DNA from: Halopenitus persicus
Lineage (GTDB): Archaea > Halobacteriota > Halobacteria > Halobacteriales > Haloferacaceae
Direction of reading: 5' to 3'
Assembly: GCF_900107205.1 (NCBI RefSeq)
Contig: NZ_FNPC01000006.1
Coordinates: 186,001-250,000, forward strand
DNA length: 64,000 bases
Position numbers and translations under genes: made by a program. The notes below the pieces were generated by a model that was not told where the DNA came from, made no database searches, and saw only the letters and a list, made by a program, of their open reading frames with translations. Shown here piece by piece: positions 9,661-17,552 of this stretch (position 1 is its first letter; every line of letters begins with the position of its first letter).

Positions 9661-10746
9661 ATGCCATCGAACAACAGGGACGACTCGGATCGGGACGAGG
9701 AGTCCGACGACGGTGAGTGGCAGTTCGGGTCGAACGACGATGATCGAGGGGGAACGGACCGGTCGGGTGGCCGGTCGCGGTCCGGACGATCGGACCGCTC
9801 GCGCCGATCGCAGGGACGACGCGACGACGCCGGAACCGACGACGCGAGCCGCCGAAATCGACGGAACAGAGGATCGACGCGACGCTCCGAACGCGACGAC
9901 GGGTCGCGGGACCGGAACCGCTCGACGGAGCGAACTGGCGGGCGATCGAACGCCCGCGGACAAGGGAACACACGGGGTGACAACGCCGAAAACCAGGAGT
10001 CCACCTCGGGGGGAGCCGGGTCGGCCACGTCGTCCAACAGCGGCGGGGCTTCAGGATCCGGCGGTCACGCGTCCGAAAGCCGATCCGGTGGGGGATCGAG
10101 CGCCCATCACGACGGATCGAACGCGAACGGCGGTGCGGATGAAACTGCCGGAGCGGCGGGATCGGCCCGGACGCAGAGCCAGCCGCAAGCCGGCGGACAG
10201 CCGGCGGCGGAAACGCAACCACAGGCCGGCGGACAGCCGGCGGCAGAAACGCAACCGGAGACCGGCAACCGAGCGGAGGGACGGCCAGCCGGCCAGCAGC
10301 CGCGAGGGACGGGCGGGGGCGGTCAACCCGGTCCGGACGAGGTCTACTGTACCAGCTGCGGCGAGGTCATCAAGGAGCGTGCCGAGATCTGTCCCAACTG
10401 CGGCGTCCGTCAGCAGGCCGCGACACCGGCTCCCGCTGGCGCGCCGGCCACGGGGGGTGCCCCTGCCGGCGGTGGGGGCGGCGGCGGTGCTGCCGGCGGC
10501 GGAATGTCGGAGATGCGGAAACGAAAGCTGCAGAAGGTCGCCGGGAAGGACAAGACGACCGTGATGCTGGTGAGCTTCCTCCTCACGCCGGTCGGATACC
10601 TGATGGTCGACGAGACGATGTATGCCGTGATCAACCTGTTGACCGGGAACTACTTCTTCCTCGGCTGGCTCATCGTCCCGTTCCACACGAAGGGGATCAT
10701 CGAAAGCGCCCGGCAGGAACTCGACCAAGCAGGTGTAGCGTGGTGA
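9661..10746 (+). CDS. Zinc-ribbon membrane protein with long disordered N-terminus
   Basis: A 361-residue protein in three parts. Residues 1-220 are a low-complexity, Arg/Asp/Ser- then Gly/Gln/Pro-rich disordered region. It contains two 12-residue repeats (QPQAGGQPAAET), encoded by a 36-bp tandem duplication at 10180-10251. A CxxC...CxxC zinc ribbon follows (VYCTSCGEVIKERAEICPNCGVR, about residues 228-250). After a Gly-rich linker the C-terminal 85 residues hold hydrophobic segments (TTVMLVSFLLTPVGYLMV and YAVINLLTGNYFFLGWLIVPF). Its role is unknown. The next gene begins 10 bases on and has a nearly identical zinc ribbon. A TATA-like CAAATACC lies about 50 bases before the ATG, which is the only in-frame ATG before residue 280. 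Confidence 0.75.
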   Translation: MPSNNRDDSDRDEESDDGEWQFGSNDDDRGGTDRSGGRSRSGRSDRSRRSQGRRDDAGTDDASRRNRRNRGSTRRSERDDGSRDRNRSTERTGGRSNARGQGNTRGDNAENQESTSGGAGSATSSNSGGASGSGGHASESRSGGGSSAHHDGSNANGGADETAGAAGSARTQSQPQAGGQPAAETQPQAGGQPAAETQPETGNRAEGRPAGQQPRGTGGGGQPGPDEVYCTSCGEVIKERAEICPNCGVRQQAATPAPAGAPATGGAPAGGGGGGGAAGGGMSEMRKRKLQKVAGKDKTTVMLVSFLLTPVGYLMVDETMYAVINLLTGNYFFLGWLIVPFHTKGIIESARQELDQAGVAW

Positions 10747-10756
10747 GTCATCACGA

Positions 10757-11386
10757 ATGAGCGTCACCGAAGTCTACTGTCGAAGCTGCGGCGAACGGAT
10801 CAAGGCCGACGCCGAGATCTGTCCCAACTGCGGCGTCCGGAACCAGGCCTACCAAGGCGGTCAGCCGGCGCAGGGCGGTCAGCCGGCCCGAGGCGGCGGA
10901 CGCCGCGGTGCGGGCGGCGGTGGACAGCCACGCGGCGGGACCGCGACCCAACGCCCCTCGCCGTCCGACAGCTGGGTGTACGGCGTCGGCCTCGGCGCCG
11001 CCCTCTGGGTGATCGTCGCGCTCCTGCAGTTCCGCGCGATGTCGGCCGTGCAGGGCATCCAGGGCGGCGGCTCCCCGCTTGCGGCCGGCAGCCAGGCGCT
11101 CACCTCGCTGCTCGTCGGCGGGCCGGTCCAACTGATCGCGTGGATCGTGTTGCCGATCGCGTTCTACTACGACATCAAGTACGTGAAATACGCGACCGAC
11201 TGGAGTCCGTCGACCGGCCTCTTCGTGGGGTTGGCCGCGCTGGCGCCGATCCTGAGCAGCATCGTCGGAATGGTTGCAATGGTCGGAATGGGGATCCAGG
11301 GAATGTTCGTCGGCAGCATTCTCGTTCCCCTTGCCGTCGCCGGACTCTCGGGGTACTACCTCAAGCGCCGGTACGACCTGGTCTAG
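10757..11386 (+). CDS. Zinc-ribbon multi-spanning membrane protein
   Basis: A 209-residue protein with an N-terminal zinc ribbon (VYCRSCGERIKADAEICPNCGVR), a short Gly/Gln repeat linker (GGQPAQGGQPARGG) and then about four hydrophobic segments (WVYGVGLGAALWVIVALLQF, LTSLLVGGPVQLIAWIVLPIAFYYDI, LFVGLAALAPILSSIVGMVAMVGMGI, FVGSILVPLAVAGLSGYYL). The zinc ribbon differs from that of the preceding protein at only a few positions, so the two are paralogues or shared a duplicated domain. The 10-base spacing indicates co-transcription. Function is unknown; zinc ribbons fused to membrane domains are common in archaea and could serve protein-protein contacts at the membrane. Confidence 0.75.
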   Translation: MSVTEVYCRSCGERIKADAEICPNCGVRNQAYQGGQPAQGGQPARGGGRRGAGGGGQPRGGTATQRPSPSDSWVYGVGLGAALWVIVALLQFRAMSAVQGIQGGGSPLAAGSQALTSLLVGGPVQLIAWIVLPIAFYYDIKYVKYATDWSPSTGLFVGLAALAPILSSIVGMVAMVGMGIQGMFVGSILVPLAVAGLSGYYLKRRYDLV

Positions 11387-11793
11387 ATCGGGTGACTCAA
11401 GCCCCGTCGGGCCCTAGCGTCGCCGGGCGGCGGTGACGAGGGGTTACCCCCACCGAGCCCCGTGTGACGATGGGTTTTCTCCCGAGCCGCCCGTTTCGAC
11501 GCATCCGTCAGCGGCGGTGACTGTTCTGCTCGGCGATATCGGAGGGCCTCACCAGCCCGAAGCGAAAGTGAACGAGACGCCGCCAACGAGGCAGCAGTCA
11601 CTCGATCTCGACTCGAACGATCCGGGTAGCGGATGCTGCCACTCGGCCGGTGGTTTATCCACGATAACGCATCACCTCGCCGCGTGACGTAGCCGATCGT
11701 CCACGTCGGTCGAGGCGGGAGTCCGGCACGCCGTCGTGGAACGCGTTCGCGGTGCCGGCTGTTCGCCACTCCGAACCGGGGGTCGGAAATCCG
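11387..11793. other. 407-base intergenic stretch, nothing recognised
   Basis: This lies between the stop of the zinc-ribbon membrane protein gene and the stop of the aldo/keto reductase gene, so both neighbours run into it. Open frames are Arg/Ser/Pro-rich and not protein-like. It has a GGGGTTACCCC-type hairpin near 11442-11453, a TATA-like GGTTTATCC at 11650 and a 7-bp-arm hairpin (CCGGCAC/GTGCCGG) near 11725-11760 that could terminate the reductase transcript. I compared it by eye with SRP RNA and RNase P RNA signatures and saw no match. Confidence 0.4.
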
Positions 11794-12855
11794 TCAGTAC
11801 GAGGCCGCCCGCTTGTCGAGTCCCGCGGCCTGGATGTCCTCGCCGTCGACCGAGGTTCGCAGCTCGTCCATTCCGTCGAAACGGTCGATCCCGAAGTTCT
11901 CGGCGTACAGTTCCTGGACGCGCTCGTACTCGTCCGCGGAGAGGGGGGGGACGTCGCTTGCGGCCGCCCACTCGTCGATGTCGTCGGTCGTCCGGAAGGT
12001 GGGGGTCACCGAGGCGACCTCGTCGTGGTAGAGCAGCCACTGGATGGCGGCCTGGCCCATCGTCCGATCGCCGTCACGCTCGAGGAATCGGATCGCCTCC
12101 AGCTTCTCCCAGCCGGTTTCGTACCACTCGTCCGGGCGGTAGGACCGGTGGTCCCCCTCCCCGAGTTCCGTCTCCGGCGTGACCTGCTCGTTGAGCAGTC
12201 CCGAGGAGTGGGGCACGCGCGCGAGGACCGACGTGTCGGCGTCCAGTTCCCGGATCGTCTCGATGAAGTGCATACCGGGATCCTGCTCGAACAGGTTGAA
12301 CACCGTCTGCACCGCGTCGAAGACCTCGTATTCGGCTGCCGCGTCGCCCTCGGCCAGCCAGCCGATCGAGGGACCGAGCGCCCAGCCGATCGATTCGGCC
12401 CGACCGTCGGCTTTGAACTCGCGGAGCACCTCGAGCACCTCCGGCGTCACTTCCTCGACGTTGGCGTTGTGCAGTTGGAGGAACTCGACGTGATCGGTGC
12501 CGAGTCGGTCGAGCGACTCCTCGAAGGCGTCTCGGAGGTAGTCGGGGGTGAGCTCCTTGGGCAGCTCGCCGTGGCCGGCCTGCGGGTTGTTGTAGAAGTC
12601 GTAGCCGATCTTCGTCGCGAGCGTCACCTCCTCACGATGCTCGCCGAGCGCGCGGCCGAGGAGCTCCTCGGAGTTTCCGTGGCCGTAGACGTCGCCGGTG
12701 TCGAAGTAGGTGATCCCGCGATCGAGGGCGTGTTGGACCATCTCGACCGCCTGGTCCTCGGTGCGGTCGCCCCACCAGTCGGTCCCGATGACCCAGGCGC
12801 CGAAGCCGATCTCGCTCACTGCAACCCCGGAGTTCCCGAGCTCGCGGTCGTGCAT
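11794..12855 (-). CDS. Aldo/keto reductase
   Basis: A 353-residue NAD(P)H-dependent oxidoreductase with a TIM-barrel fold. The catalytic tetrad is visible: Asp and Tyr in YFDTGDVYGHGNSEELLG, Lys in LATKIGYDF and His in FLQLHNANV. The C-terminal coenzyme-binding segment reads AIQWLLYHDEVASVTPTFRTTDDIDEW. The family start MHDRELGNSGVAVSEIGFGAWVIG fixes the ATG at base 12855; the open frame further upstream is Arg/Thr-rich non-coding sequence. The substrate cannot be named. It is divergent from the acyltransferase gene, with 172 bases between the starts. Confidence 0.9.
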   Translation of the reverse strand: MHDRELGNSGVAVSEIGFGAWVIGTDWWGDRTEDQAVEMVQHALDRGITYFDTGDVYGHGNSEELLGRALGEHREEVTLATKIGYDFYNNPQAGHGELPKELTPDYLRDAFEESLDRLGTDHVEFLQLHNANVEEVTPEVLEVLREFKADGRAESIGWALGPSIGWLAEGDAAAEYEVFDAVQTVFNLFEQDPGMHFIETIRELDADTSVLARVPHSSGLLNEQVTPETELGEGDHRSYRPDEWYETGWEKLEAIRFLERDGDRTMGQAAIQWLLYHDEVASVTPTFRTTDDIDEWAAASDVPPLSADEYERVQELYAENFGIDRFDGMDELRTSVDGEDIQAAGLDKRAASY

Positions 12856-13027
12856 ACGTCGAGGTAGGGGATCGTCCCACTTAGCGCGTGTGGTTCGGCC
12901 GTCGACCGCGGTGATCGCCCGAAGGACCGTCGACGATCGGGAGGCCGCGAGGCGCGTTCGAGCACCCAGTCGAGCGACGAGAACGCACAACCGAATCCCT
13001 TTGTGGATCGCCGGTCAACGGTCACCG

Positions 13028-13942
13028 ATGACAAAGCGACACGTGTCCCTCCCCGACGACGCGGAGGCCGGGGTGCAGGCGTTCATCGACGAGGTGGACG
13101 ACCGCCTCTCCTCGTCGGAGGACACCTGCGACGTCGTTCGGGACGTCCTGATCGATCTCCACGGGGACCGCGAGGCGTGGGACGCCTGGCAGGCGGGTGA
13201 GGACGTCTCGCGGGCTGAACGGGTGCGGCTCCAGAGCTACGACCCGTGCAACGCGACGCTCGAGTCGGAGTATTACGCCGAGAAGGACGAGGCGGCCTTC
13301 GAGCGCTCGAAATACCTTCAGTGGCTCTGGCGACAGTTCGACGCGACGCCGATGGCCGACAACATCCACTTCGCGCTCCGGTTCCGGCAGATGCTCGGAC
13401 ATCACCTCTTCGCGGACTGCGGTGAGAACTGCCGGTTCTTCAAGGGCATCTCGTTCACCTACGGCCACAACATCGAGGTCGGCGACAACGTCGTGATCCA
13501 CGATGACGTCCATCTCGATGACCGCGGGCAGCTGACGATCGGGGACCGCGTCTCCATCTCCGACGGCGCCCACATCTACAGCCACGACCACGACATCGTG
13601 GACCAGACGTCGATCCGGAACTTCCACACGATCGTCGAGGACGATGCCCGCGTCACCTACGACTCGATGGTGCGTGCCGGCTGTCGAATCGGCGAGAACA
13701 GCGTCGTCGGGGCGCGGGCAGTCGTGCAGGGCGACGTGCCGGACCACCACGTCGTCGTCGGGATGCCCGCAAAGAGCATCCGCGTCAAGCCCGGCTGGGA
13801 GTCGGTGGCGGCGGAGATCGACGACGGACGGCTCGAGAACCGCCAGGACGAGCGAGAAATTCCGGTCGAGCTCAGCGACGACCTCGAGCGGTTCGACGAG
13901 TTCGATCGCGACCTCACGCCGCCGGACGCCGAGGGCGACTAG
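13028..13942 (+). CDS. Hexapeptide-repeat (left-handed beta-helix) acyltransferase
   Basis: A 304-residue protein of the maltose/galactoside O-acetyltransferase type. The first 110 residues are helical and acidic (DDAEAGVQAFIDEVDDRLSS). A left-handed beta-helix follows: DCGENCRFFKGISFTYGHNIEVGDNVVIHDDVHLDDRGQLTIGDRV. The catalytic loop is ISDGAHIYSHDHDI, with the likely base in SHDHD, and the cap is VGARAVVQGDVPDHHVVVGMPAKSIRVK. It is longer than typical bacterial MAT enzymes (about 185 residues) because of the N-terminal domain and an acidic C-terminal tail. The acetyl acceptor is unknown. Confidence 0.87.
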   Translation: MTKRHVSLPDDAEAGVQAFIDEVDDRLSSSEDTCDVVRDVLIDLHGDREAWDAWQAGEDVSRAERVRLQSYDPCNATLESEYYAEKDEAAFERSKYLQWLWRQFDATPMADNIHFALRFRQMLGHHLFADCGENCRFFKGISFTYGHNIEVGDNVVIHDDVHLDDRGQLTIGDRVSISDGAHIYSHDHDIVDQTSIRNFHTIVEDDARVTYDSMVRAGCRIGENSVVGARAVVQGDVPDHHVVVGMPAKSIRVKPGWESVAAEIDDGRLENRQDEREIPVELSDDLERFDEFDRDLTPPDAEGD

Positions 13943-14008
13943 CGGCCGCGGGCCGGCGAGCAAGAACCCGACGGTCACCCTCGCGTCGCTCGGGCGCTGC
14001 GACTGGCA

Positions 14009-14092
14009 GGGTTCGATTCCCGATGGCGATTTTCTTCGCTCCGCTCGGAAAATGCGCCGTCCGGGAGTCCCGTGAGCGCGAGCGAACGGGAC
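14009..14092 (-). repeat. tRNA-Gly trailer repeats: partial tRNA copies and hairpins
   Basis: Downstream of tRNA-Gly on its own strand there is a hairpin with 7-bp arms (GTCCCGT at 14067-14073, ACGGGAC at 14086-14092). Then comes a 14-base copy of the tRNA 3' end (TGCGCCGTCCGGGA on the plus strand at 14053-14066, matching 14119-14132). A second hairpin follows around GAGCGGAGCGAAG, and then an inverted T-arm-like segment (GGGTTCGATTCCC on the plus strand, 14009-14021). The arrangement parallels the one after tRNA-Leu at 33.1-33.4 kb. Confidence 0.7.
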
Positions 14093-14118
14093 GTCGGGCG
14101 GCGCACGACCACAGGAAG

Positions 14119-14189
14119 TGCGCCGTCCGGGAATTGAACCCGGGCTATTAGCTTGGGAAGCTAATGTCCTACCACTGGACCAACGGCGC
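14119..14189 (-). tRNA. tRNA-Gly (CCC)
   Basis: A 71-base cloverleaf read on the minus strand. The acceptor stem GCGCCGT pairs with ACGGCGC and the discriminator base is A. The D-arm GTCCAGTGGTAGGAC, the anticodon arm TTAGC-TTCCCAA-GCTAA with anticodon CCC, and a T-arm of CGGGTTCAATTCCCG type all fit. No CCA is encoded and no intron is visible. Its 3' flank carries partial copies of its own 3' end. Confidence 0.96.
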
Positions 14190-14341
14190 GTGCACGACGA
14201 CGTTTCCATCGGGCGTACTTGAACGTAGCGCTTCACGGCATCGACCGCCGGTATCCGGAAGGGGCCGCCGGCCTTCGGTCAGGGAGGGGTCCTCGCTGAG
14301 CGCTTGCGGTCCGATCGGCCGGACATACGTCCAGCGTACCG

Positions 14342-15301
14342 TCAGGATCGACGCACGCTCGACGGCTCCGAACCGATCCGACGGCGGAGCGCATCGGTCG
14401 CTGCAGCAGCGTGACGAGCGCTCGTGTGTTCCTCGCCGAAGGCGACACACGCGCTCGCGACGGCCTCCGGATCCGGATCGAACTGGAGAGACTGTCCCGT
14501 TCGGTCGACGGTATCGGGAGCGTCACTCGGGACGTAGTCGACGTCCCAAAGCACCAGCGGCGTCGGTGGCGCCGGACCGACCCCATCCGGACCGGACGCC
14601 GGCTCGGCGGCGAGCAGGCGGTCGATCCGCGAGAGCGGGGCGTCCCCGGTTCCGATCGCGCGGACGAGCGTGACGAGCCGCCTGACGAACTCCCGCGGGA
14701 ATCCACCGGCGCTGACCTCGATGACGAGCAGATCGGCGTCGCGATCGACTCCCGTTTCGATCGTCCGCACCGTTCCCCTTTCGTCCGGCGTCAGGTTGTG
14801 GAAGTCGTGTTCGCCGGCGAGCCGAGCGAGCGCCGTTCGAACGCGGTCGTCGTCGACGAGAGGGGCGGCCGCGGGCAGCCCCGACTCGACGCCGGCGTCG
14901 GTTCGTCCGTCGGCGGGCGATCCCGCATCGCGCGGGGCGTACAGATGATAGCGGTAGGTTCGGCGGGTCGCGTCGTGGGTCGCGTGAAAGTCCTCCGGAA
15001 CGTCGGCTGCGGCCCAGACCCGCACCTGTTTGGGGAGCTGCCCGTTGAACGCCCGGGGCGTGAGCCAATCCGGGGCGTTAAGCGTGATCGTCTGGGCCGC
15101 GGCGGAGACTCCCGCGTCGGTTCGGCCGGCGGCGGCGTAGCCCGGCGGCCGCGGACGACCACCCGACGGATCGCGCGGCAGGTCGGCGACGTCGAGGGCA
15201 TCGAGCGCGTCGAAGAGCACGTCCTCGACCGTGGGCACGTCGGGTTGGCGCTGGAAGCCGGAGAACGGCCGACCGTCGTAGGCGATCCGGAACGCGCGCA
15301 C
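14342..15301 (-). CDS. truA: tRNA pseudouridine synthase A
   Basis: A 319-residue TruA-family enzyme that makes pseudouridine at positions 38-40 of the tRNA anticodon arm. The N-terminus MRAFRIAYDGRPFSGFQRQ and the catalytic aspartate motif AAGRTDAGVSA (Asp62) are diagnostic. FHATHDATRRTYRYHLYAP, HDFHNLTPDERGT and FPREFVRRLVTLVRAIG follow in family order. It is longer than the bacterial enzyme because of a Pro/Gly-rich insertion (PSGGRPRPPG) and a C-terminal tail. It begins 8 bases after the universal stress protein gene ends, so the two are probably one transcript. Confidence 0.94.
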   Translation of the reverse strand: MRAFRIAYDGRPFSGFQRQPDVPTVEDVLFDALDALDVADLPRDPSGGRPRPPGYAAAGRTDAGVSAAAQTITLNAPDWLTPRAFNGQLPKQVRVWAAADVPEDFHATHDATRRTYRYHLYAPRDAGSPADGRTDAGVESGLPAAAPLVDDDRVRTALARLAGEHDFHNLTPDERGTVRTIETGVDRDADLLVIEVSAGGFPREFVRRLVTLVRAIGTGDAPLSRIDRLLAAEPASGPDGVGPAPPTPLVLWDVDYVPSDAPDTVDRTGQSLQFDPDPEAVASACVAFGEEHTSARHAAAATDALRRRIGSEPSSVRRS

Positions 15302-15309
15302 GGCCGGAA

Positions 15310-15735
15310 TTACTCCATCGGGACCGACACGACCGGCACCGGCGACTGCCGGATGGTGCGCTCCGTGATCGAGCCGAGGAGGAGGCGTTCGAGGCCCTCA
15401 CGGGAGTGCGTCGGCATCACCACGAGGTCGATATCGAGGTCCTCGATCGCGGTTCGAATCGCCTCGTGGGGCGTGCCACGGTGGACGTGGGTGTCGACCG
15501 CGATCCCGCGGTCGGTCAGTTCCGTCTCGGCCTCGCGAACCCGGTCGTGGGCCGCCGTCTCGAGGCGTTCGGTGAGCGTCTCGAGCTGCGGATCGCCGAG
15601 GGCCTCCTCGAGGGTATCGACGACCGCGAGCACGTGGACGCGGGCGTCGTAATGCTCCGCGAGCGACGCGACGTGCGGGACCGCCCGCGAGGTGTCGCCG
15701 TCGGGCGCGACCGGCAACAGGATGTCGTCGTACAT
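15310..15735 (-). CDS. Universal stress protein (UspA) family
   Basis: A 141-residue single-domain UspA fold protein starting MYDDILLPVAPDGDTSRAVPHV. The nucleotide-binding strand-loop VVMPTHSREGLERLLLGSITERTIRQSPVPVVSVP is clear, with a variant of the G-x2-G-x9-G(S/T) motif (here H-S-R-E-G...LLGS). It is a soluble cytoplasmic protein, likely ATP-binding. It is the promoter-proximal gene of a pair with truA. Haloarchaea carry many Usp paralogues, and no specific role can be assigned. Confidence 0.92.
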   Translation of the reverse strand: MYDDILLPVAPDGDTSRAVPHVASLAEHYDARVHVLAVVDTLEEALGDPQLETLTERLETAAHDRVREAETELTDRGIAVDTHVHRGTPHEAIRTAIEDLDIDLVVMPTHSREGLERLLLGSITERTIRQSPVPVVSVPME

Positions 15736-15831
15736 ATCCCACCGATCGAGGGGCGACGTGAAAACGATCGGGGGTCGGAGCGGGGGTCGGGCGTCGTCAT
15801 CACGCCGAACGGTGGACCACGCCCGGACTGG

Positions 15832-16173
15832 TTACCAGGGAACGACGAACCGGAGGACCCACAGCGTGACCATCCCGACGCCGATCGTCGCGAACATGTC
15901 CTCGGTCCGCCAGGCGACCGCGCCGGCGACGAGGCCGGCGAGGAGCCGGTCGTCGAGAAGGGTGGCCTCGAGGGTTGGCCCCACCGTTATGAGGGCGGGC
16001 GCGACCAGCCCGGCGAGCACGGCCGGCGGGACGAACCGAAGCGCGCGCTCCAACGCCGGCGGAACGTCGTCGATCCGTCCGAACAGGTGGATGAACGAGA
16101 GCCGGATGAGATAGGTCGCCACGCCGATGACGAGGATCGCACCCCAGATCGCGATCGGACCGTGGTCGGTCAT
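15832..16173 (-). CDS. azlD: AzlD-type branched-chain amino acid transport subunit
   Basis: A 113-residue membrane protein, the small partner of AzlC-type exporters. About four hydrophobic helices are visible (IAIWGAILVIGVATYLIRLSFI, ALRFVPPAVLAGLVAPALIT, LLAGLVAGAVAWRT, MFATIGVGMVTLWVLRFV). The YLIR motif in helix 1 and RFVPPAVLAGLVAP are typical of AzlD. Its ATG overlaps the azlC stop codon by four bases (ATGA), so it is translationally coupled. Confidence 0.9.
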   Translation of the reverse strand: MTDHGPIAIWGAILVIGVATYLIRLSFIHLFGRIDDVPPALERALRFVPPAVLAGLVAPALITVGPTLEATLLDDRLLAGLVAGAVAWRTEDMFATIGVGMVTLWVLRFVVPW

Positions 16174-16847
16174 CGGTTCCGGATCACCTCCGTGAACAGG
16201 CCGGCGGCGATCCCCGCGACCGCCCCGGTCGGAAGCCCGAGGTTGAACGGCGCATTGACGAGTAACACGGCGATGGCGCCGGAGACGAGCGCGGCGACGG
16301 TTCGCGGTCGGTCCTTCATCACCGGAACCAGGATCGCGAGGAAGACGAGCGGGATGGCGAACGACAGCCCCCACGAGTCGGGGATGCCAGCCCCGAGGAC
16401 GACGCCGAGCGCGGTACAGACCATCCAGACGGCCGAGATCGGGGCGGCGACGCCGAGGAAGTACCACCGTTCGCTCTCGACCGCATCCGCCTCGTACGCC
16501 GTCAGCGAGAGCGCGTACGCCTGGTCGGTGAGGAAATACGCCAGGAACGCCCGGGTGCGACGTCGATAGTCGGCGAAATGCGGCGCGATCGACGCCGAGT
16601 ACATCACCATCCGGAGGTTGATGATGATCGCGGTGAAGACCACCACGGCGATCGGCGCCGACTCACCCAGCAGTTCGATCGCGGCGAGCTGGGAGGATCC
16701 GGCGTAGACGAGCGCGGACATCCCGATCGCCTGCAGCGGGGTCAGCCCGGCGTCGATGGCGGCGATCCCGACGACCATCGCGAAGGGAACGACGCCGAGG
16801 AGGACGGGCAACACGTCACGGGCACCCGCGCGGAAGTCCGCGTGCAT
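16170..16847 (-). CDS. azlC: AzlC-type branched-chain amino acid permease
   Basis: A 225-residue inner-membrane protein of the AzlC/BrnF family. It forms an exporter for branched-chain amino acids or analogues with the AzlD subunit. Family features include GARDVLPVLLGVVPFAMVVGIAA at the N-terminus, MSALVYAGSSQLAAIELL in the second helix region, IINLRMVMYSASIAPHF and FLAYFLTDQAYALS. Roughly seven hydrophobic segments are visible. It is first in a two-gene operon with azlD, overlapping by four bases. The substrate range is inferred from the family only. Confidence 0.92.
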   Translation of the reverse strand: MHADFRAGARDVLPVLLGVVPFAMVVGIAAIDAGLTPLQAIGMSALVYAGSSQLAAIELLGESAPIAVVVFTAIIINLRMVMYSASIAPHFADYRRRTRAFLAYFLTDQAYALSLTAYEADAVESERWYFLGVAAPISAVWMVCTALGVVLGAGIPDSWGLSFAIPLVFLAILVPVMKDRPRTVAALVSGAIAVLLVNAPFNLGLPTGAVAGIAAGLFTEVIRNR

Positions 16848-16907
16848 ACGGCCGGGTCCGTCCGGGCTCCTGAAAGCCGTATCGGAGTCGGACGGTGCAG
16901 CCGGGTT

Positions 16908-17552
16908 TCAGCGCGAGGCGGACGAGCCTCGCTCGTCCGTGGCGTCGGGAGCGGGCCCGCCGTCGGCGTCGGCGGAAGCGGCGTCCGAGGAGGTGGCATC
17001 GGTCCCGATCACGACCGCGGACCGGATCTCGAGGGCCGACTCGAACTCGGCGCGCCGGTCGTGGACCGATCCGGACCGCTCCAGCTGCGTCTCGTGGGTT
17101 CGCCGGGCGGCCTCGCGGGCTCGCTCGCCGAGGCCGAGTCCGTCCGCGAGCGCACGCCAGTGGTCGAGGTCCACGAGAAATATCTCCCGGTCCGGTTCCC
17201 GAAGGACGCGCTCGTGGTCGCGCCGATAGTCGTCGATCCGATCAGCGAGGTGGCGCTGCAGCGGACGCAGGATCGCCGGCAGCCGGGAGAGCGGAACGCT
17301 GGCGAGGGCGCCGGCCTGCACGATGACGGTCCCGTCGAACGGGAGTCCCTCGGCGGGGTTTTCGGTGGCGTTCGGGTCCGAATCGGTGGCGTCCGGATCG
17401 GAATCGGTGGCGTCCGGATCGGAATCGCGAGCGTCGTCGGAACCGGATCCACGCGTATCATCGGAACCGGATCCGTCGACGTCTCCTCGAGACGAACGAT
17501 CCGGTGAGCGGTTCCACGGCGATCGATCCCAGGGCGATCGGTCGGGCGTCAT
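16908..17552 (-). CDS. Uncharacterised acidic haloarchaeal protein
   Basis: A 214-residue protein of unknown function. Residues 1-65 are low complexity with repeats of the DSDPDAT type, encoded by a short tandem DNA repeat near 17385-17430. The core (about residues 68-180) is ordered: LPFDGTVIVQAGALASVPLSRLPAILRPLQRHLADRIDDYRR, then EREIFLVDLDHWRALADGLGLGERAREAARRTHE. The C-terminus is again acidic. Its start overlaps the stop of the SAMP/MoaD fusion gene by four bases (ATGA), so the two are translationally coupled and probably work together. Confidence 0.75.
   Translation of the reverse strand: MTPDRSPWDRSPWNRSPDRSSRGDVDGSGSDDTRGSGSDDARDSDPDATDSDPDATDSDPNATENPAEGLPFDGTVIVQAGALASVPLSRLPAILRPLQRHLADRIDDYRRDHERVLREPDREIFLVDLDHWRALADGLGLGERAREAARRTHETQLERSGSVHDRRAEFESALEIRSAVVIGTDATSSDAASADADGGPAPDATDERGSSASR

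Noticed and set aside
11387-11793. SRP RNA or RNase P RNA in the long intergenic region
   Set aside because: The conserved helix 8 loop of SRP RNA and the conserved core segments of RNase P RNA could not be found on either strand.
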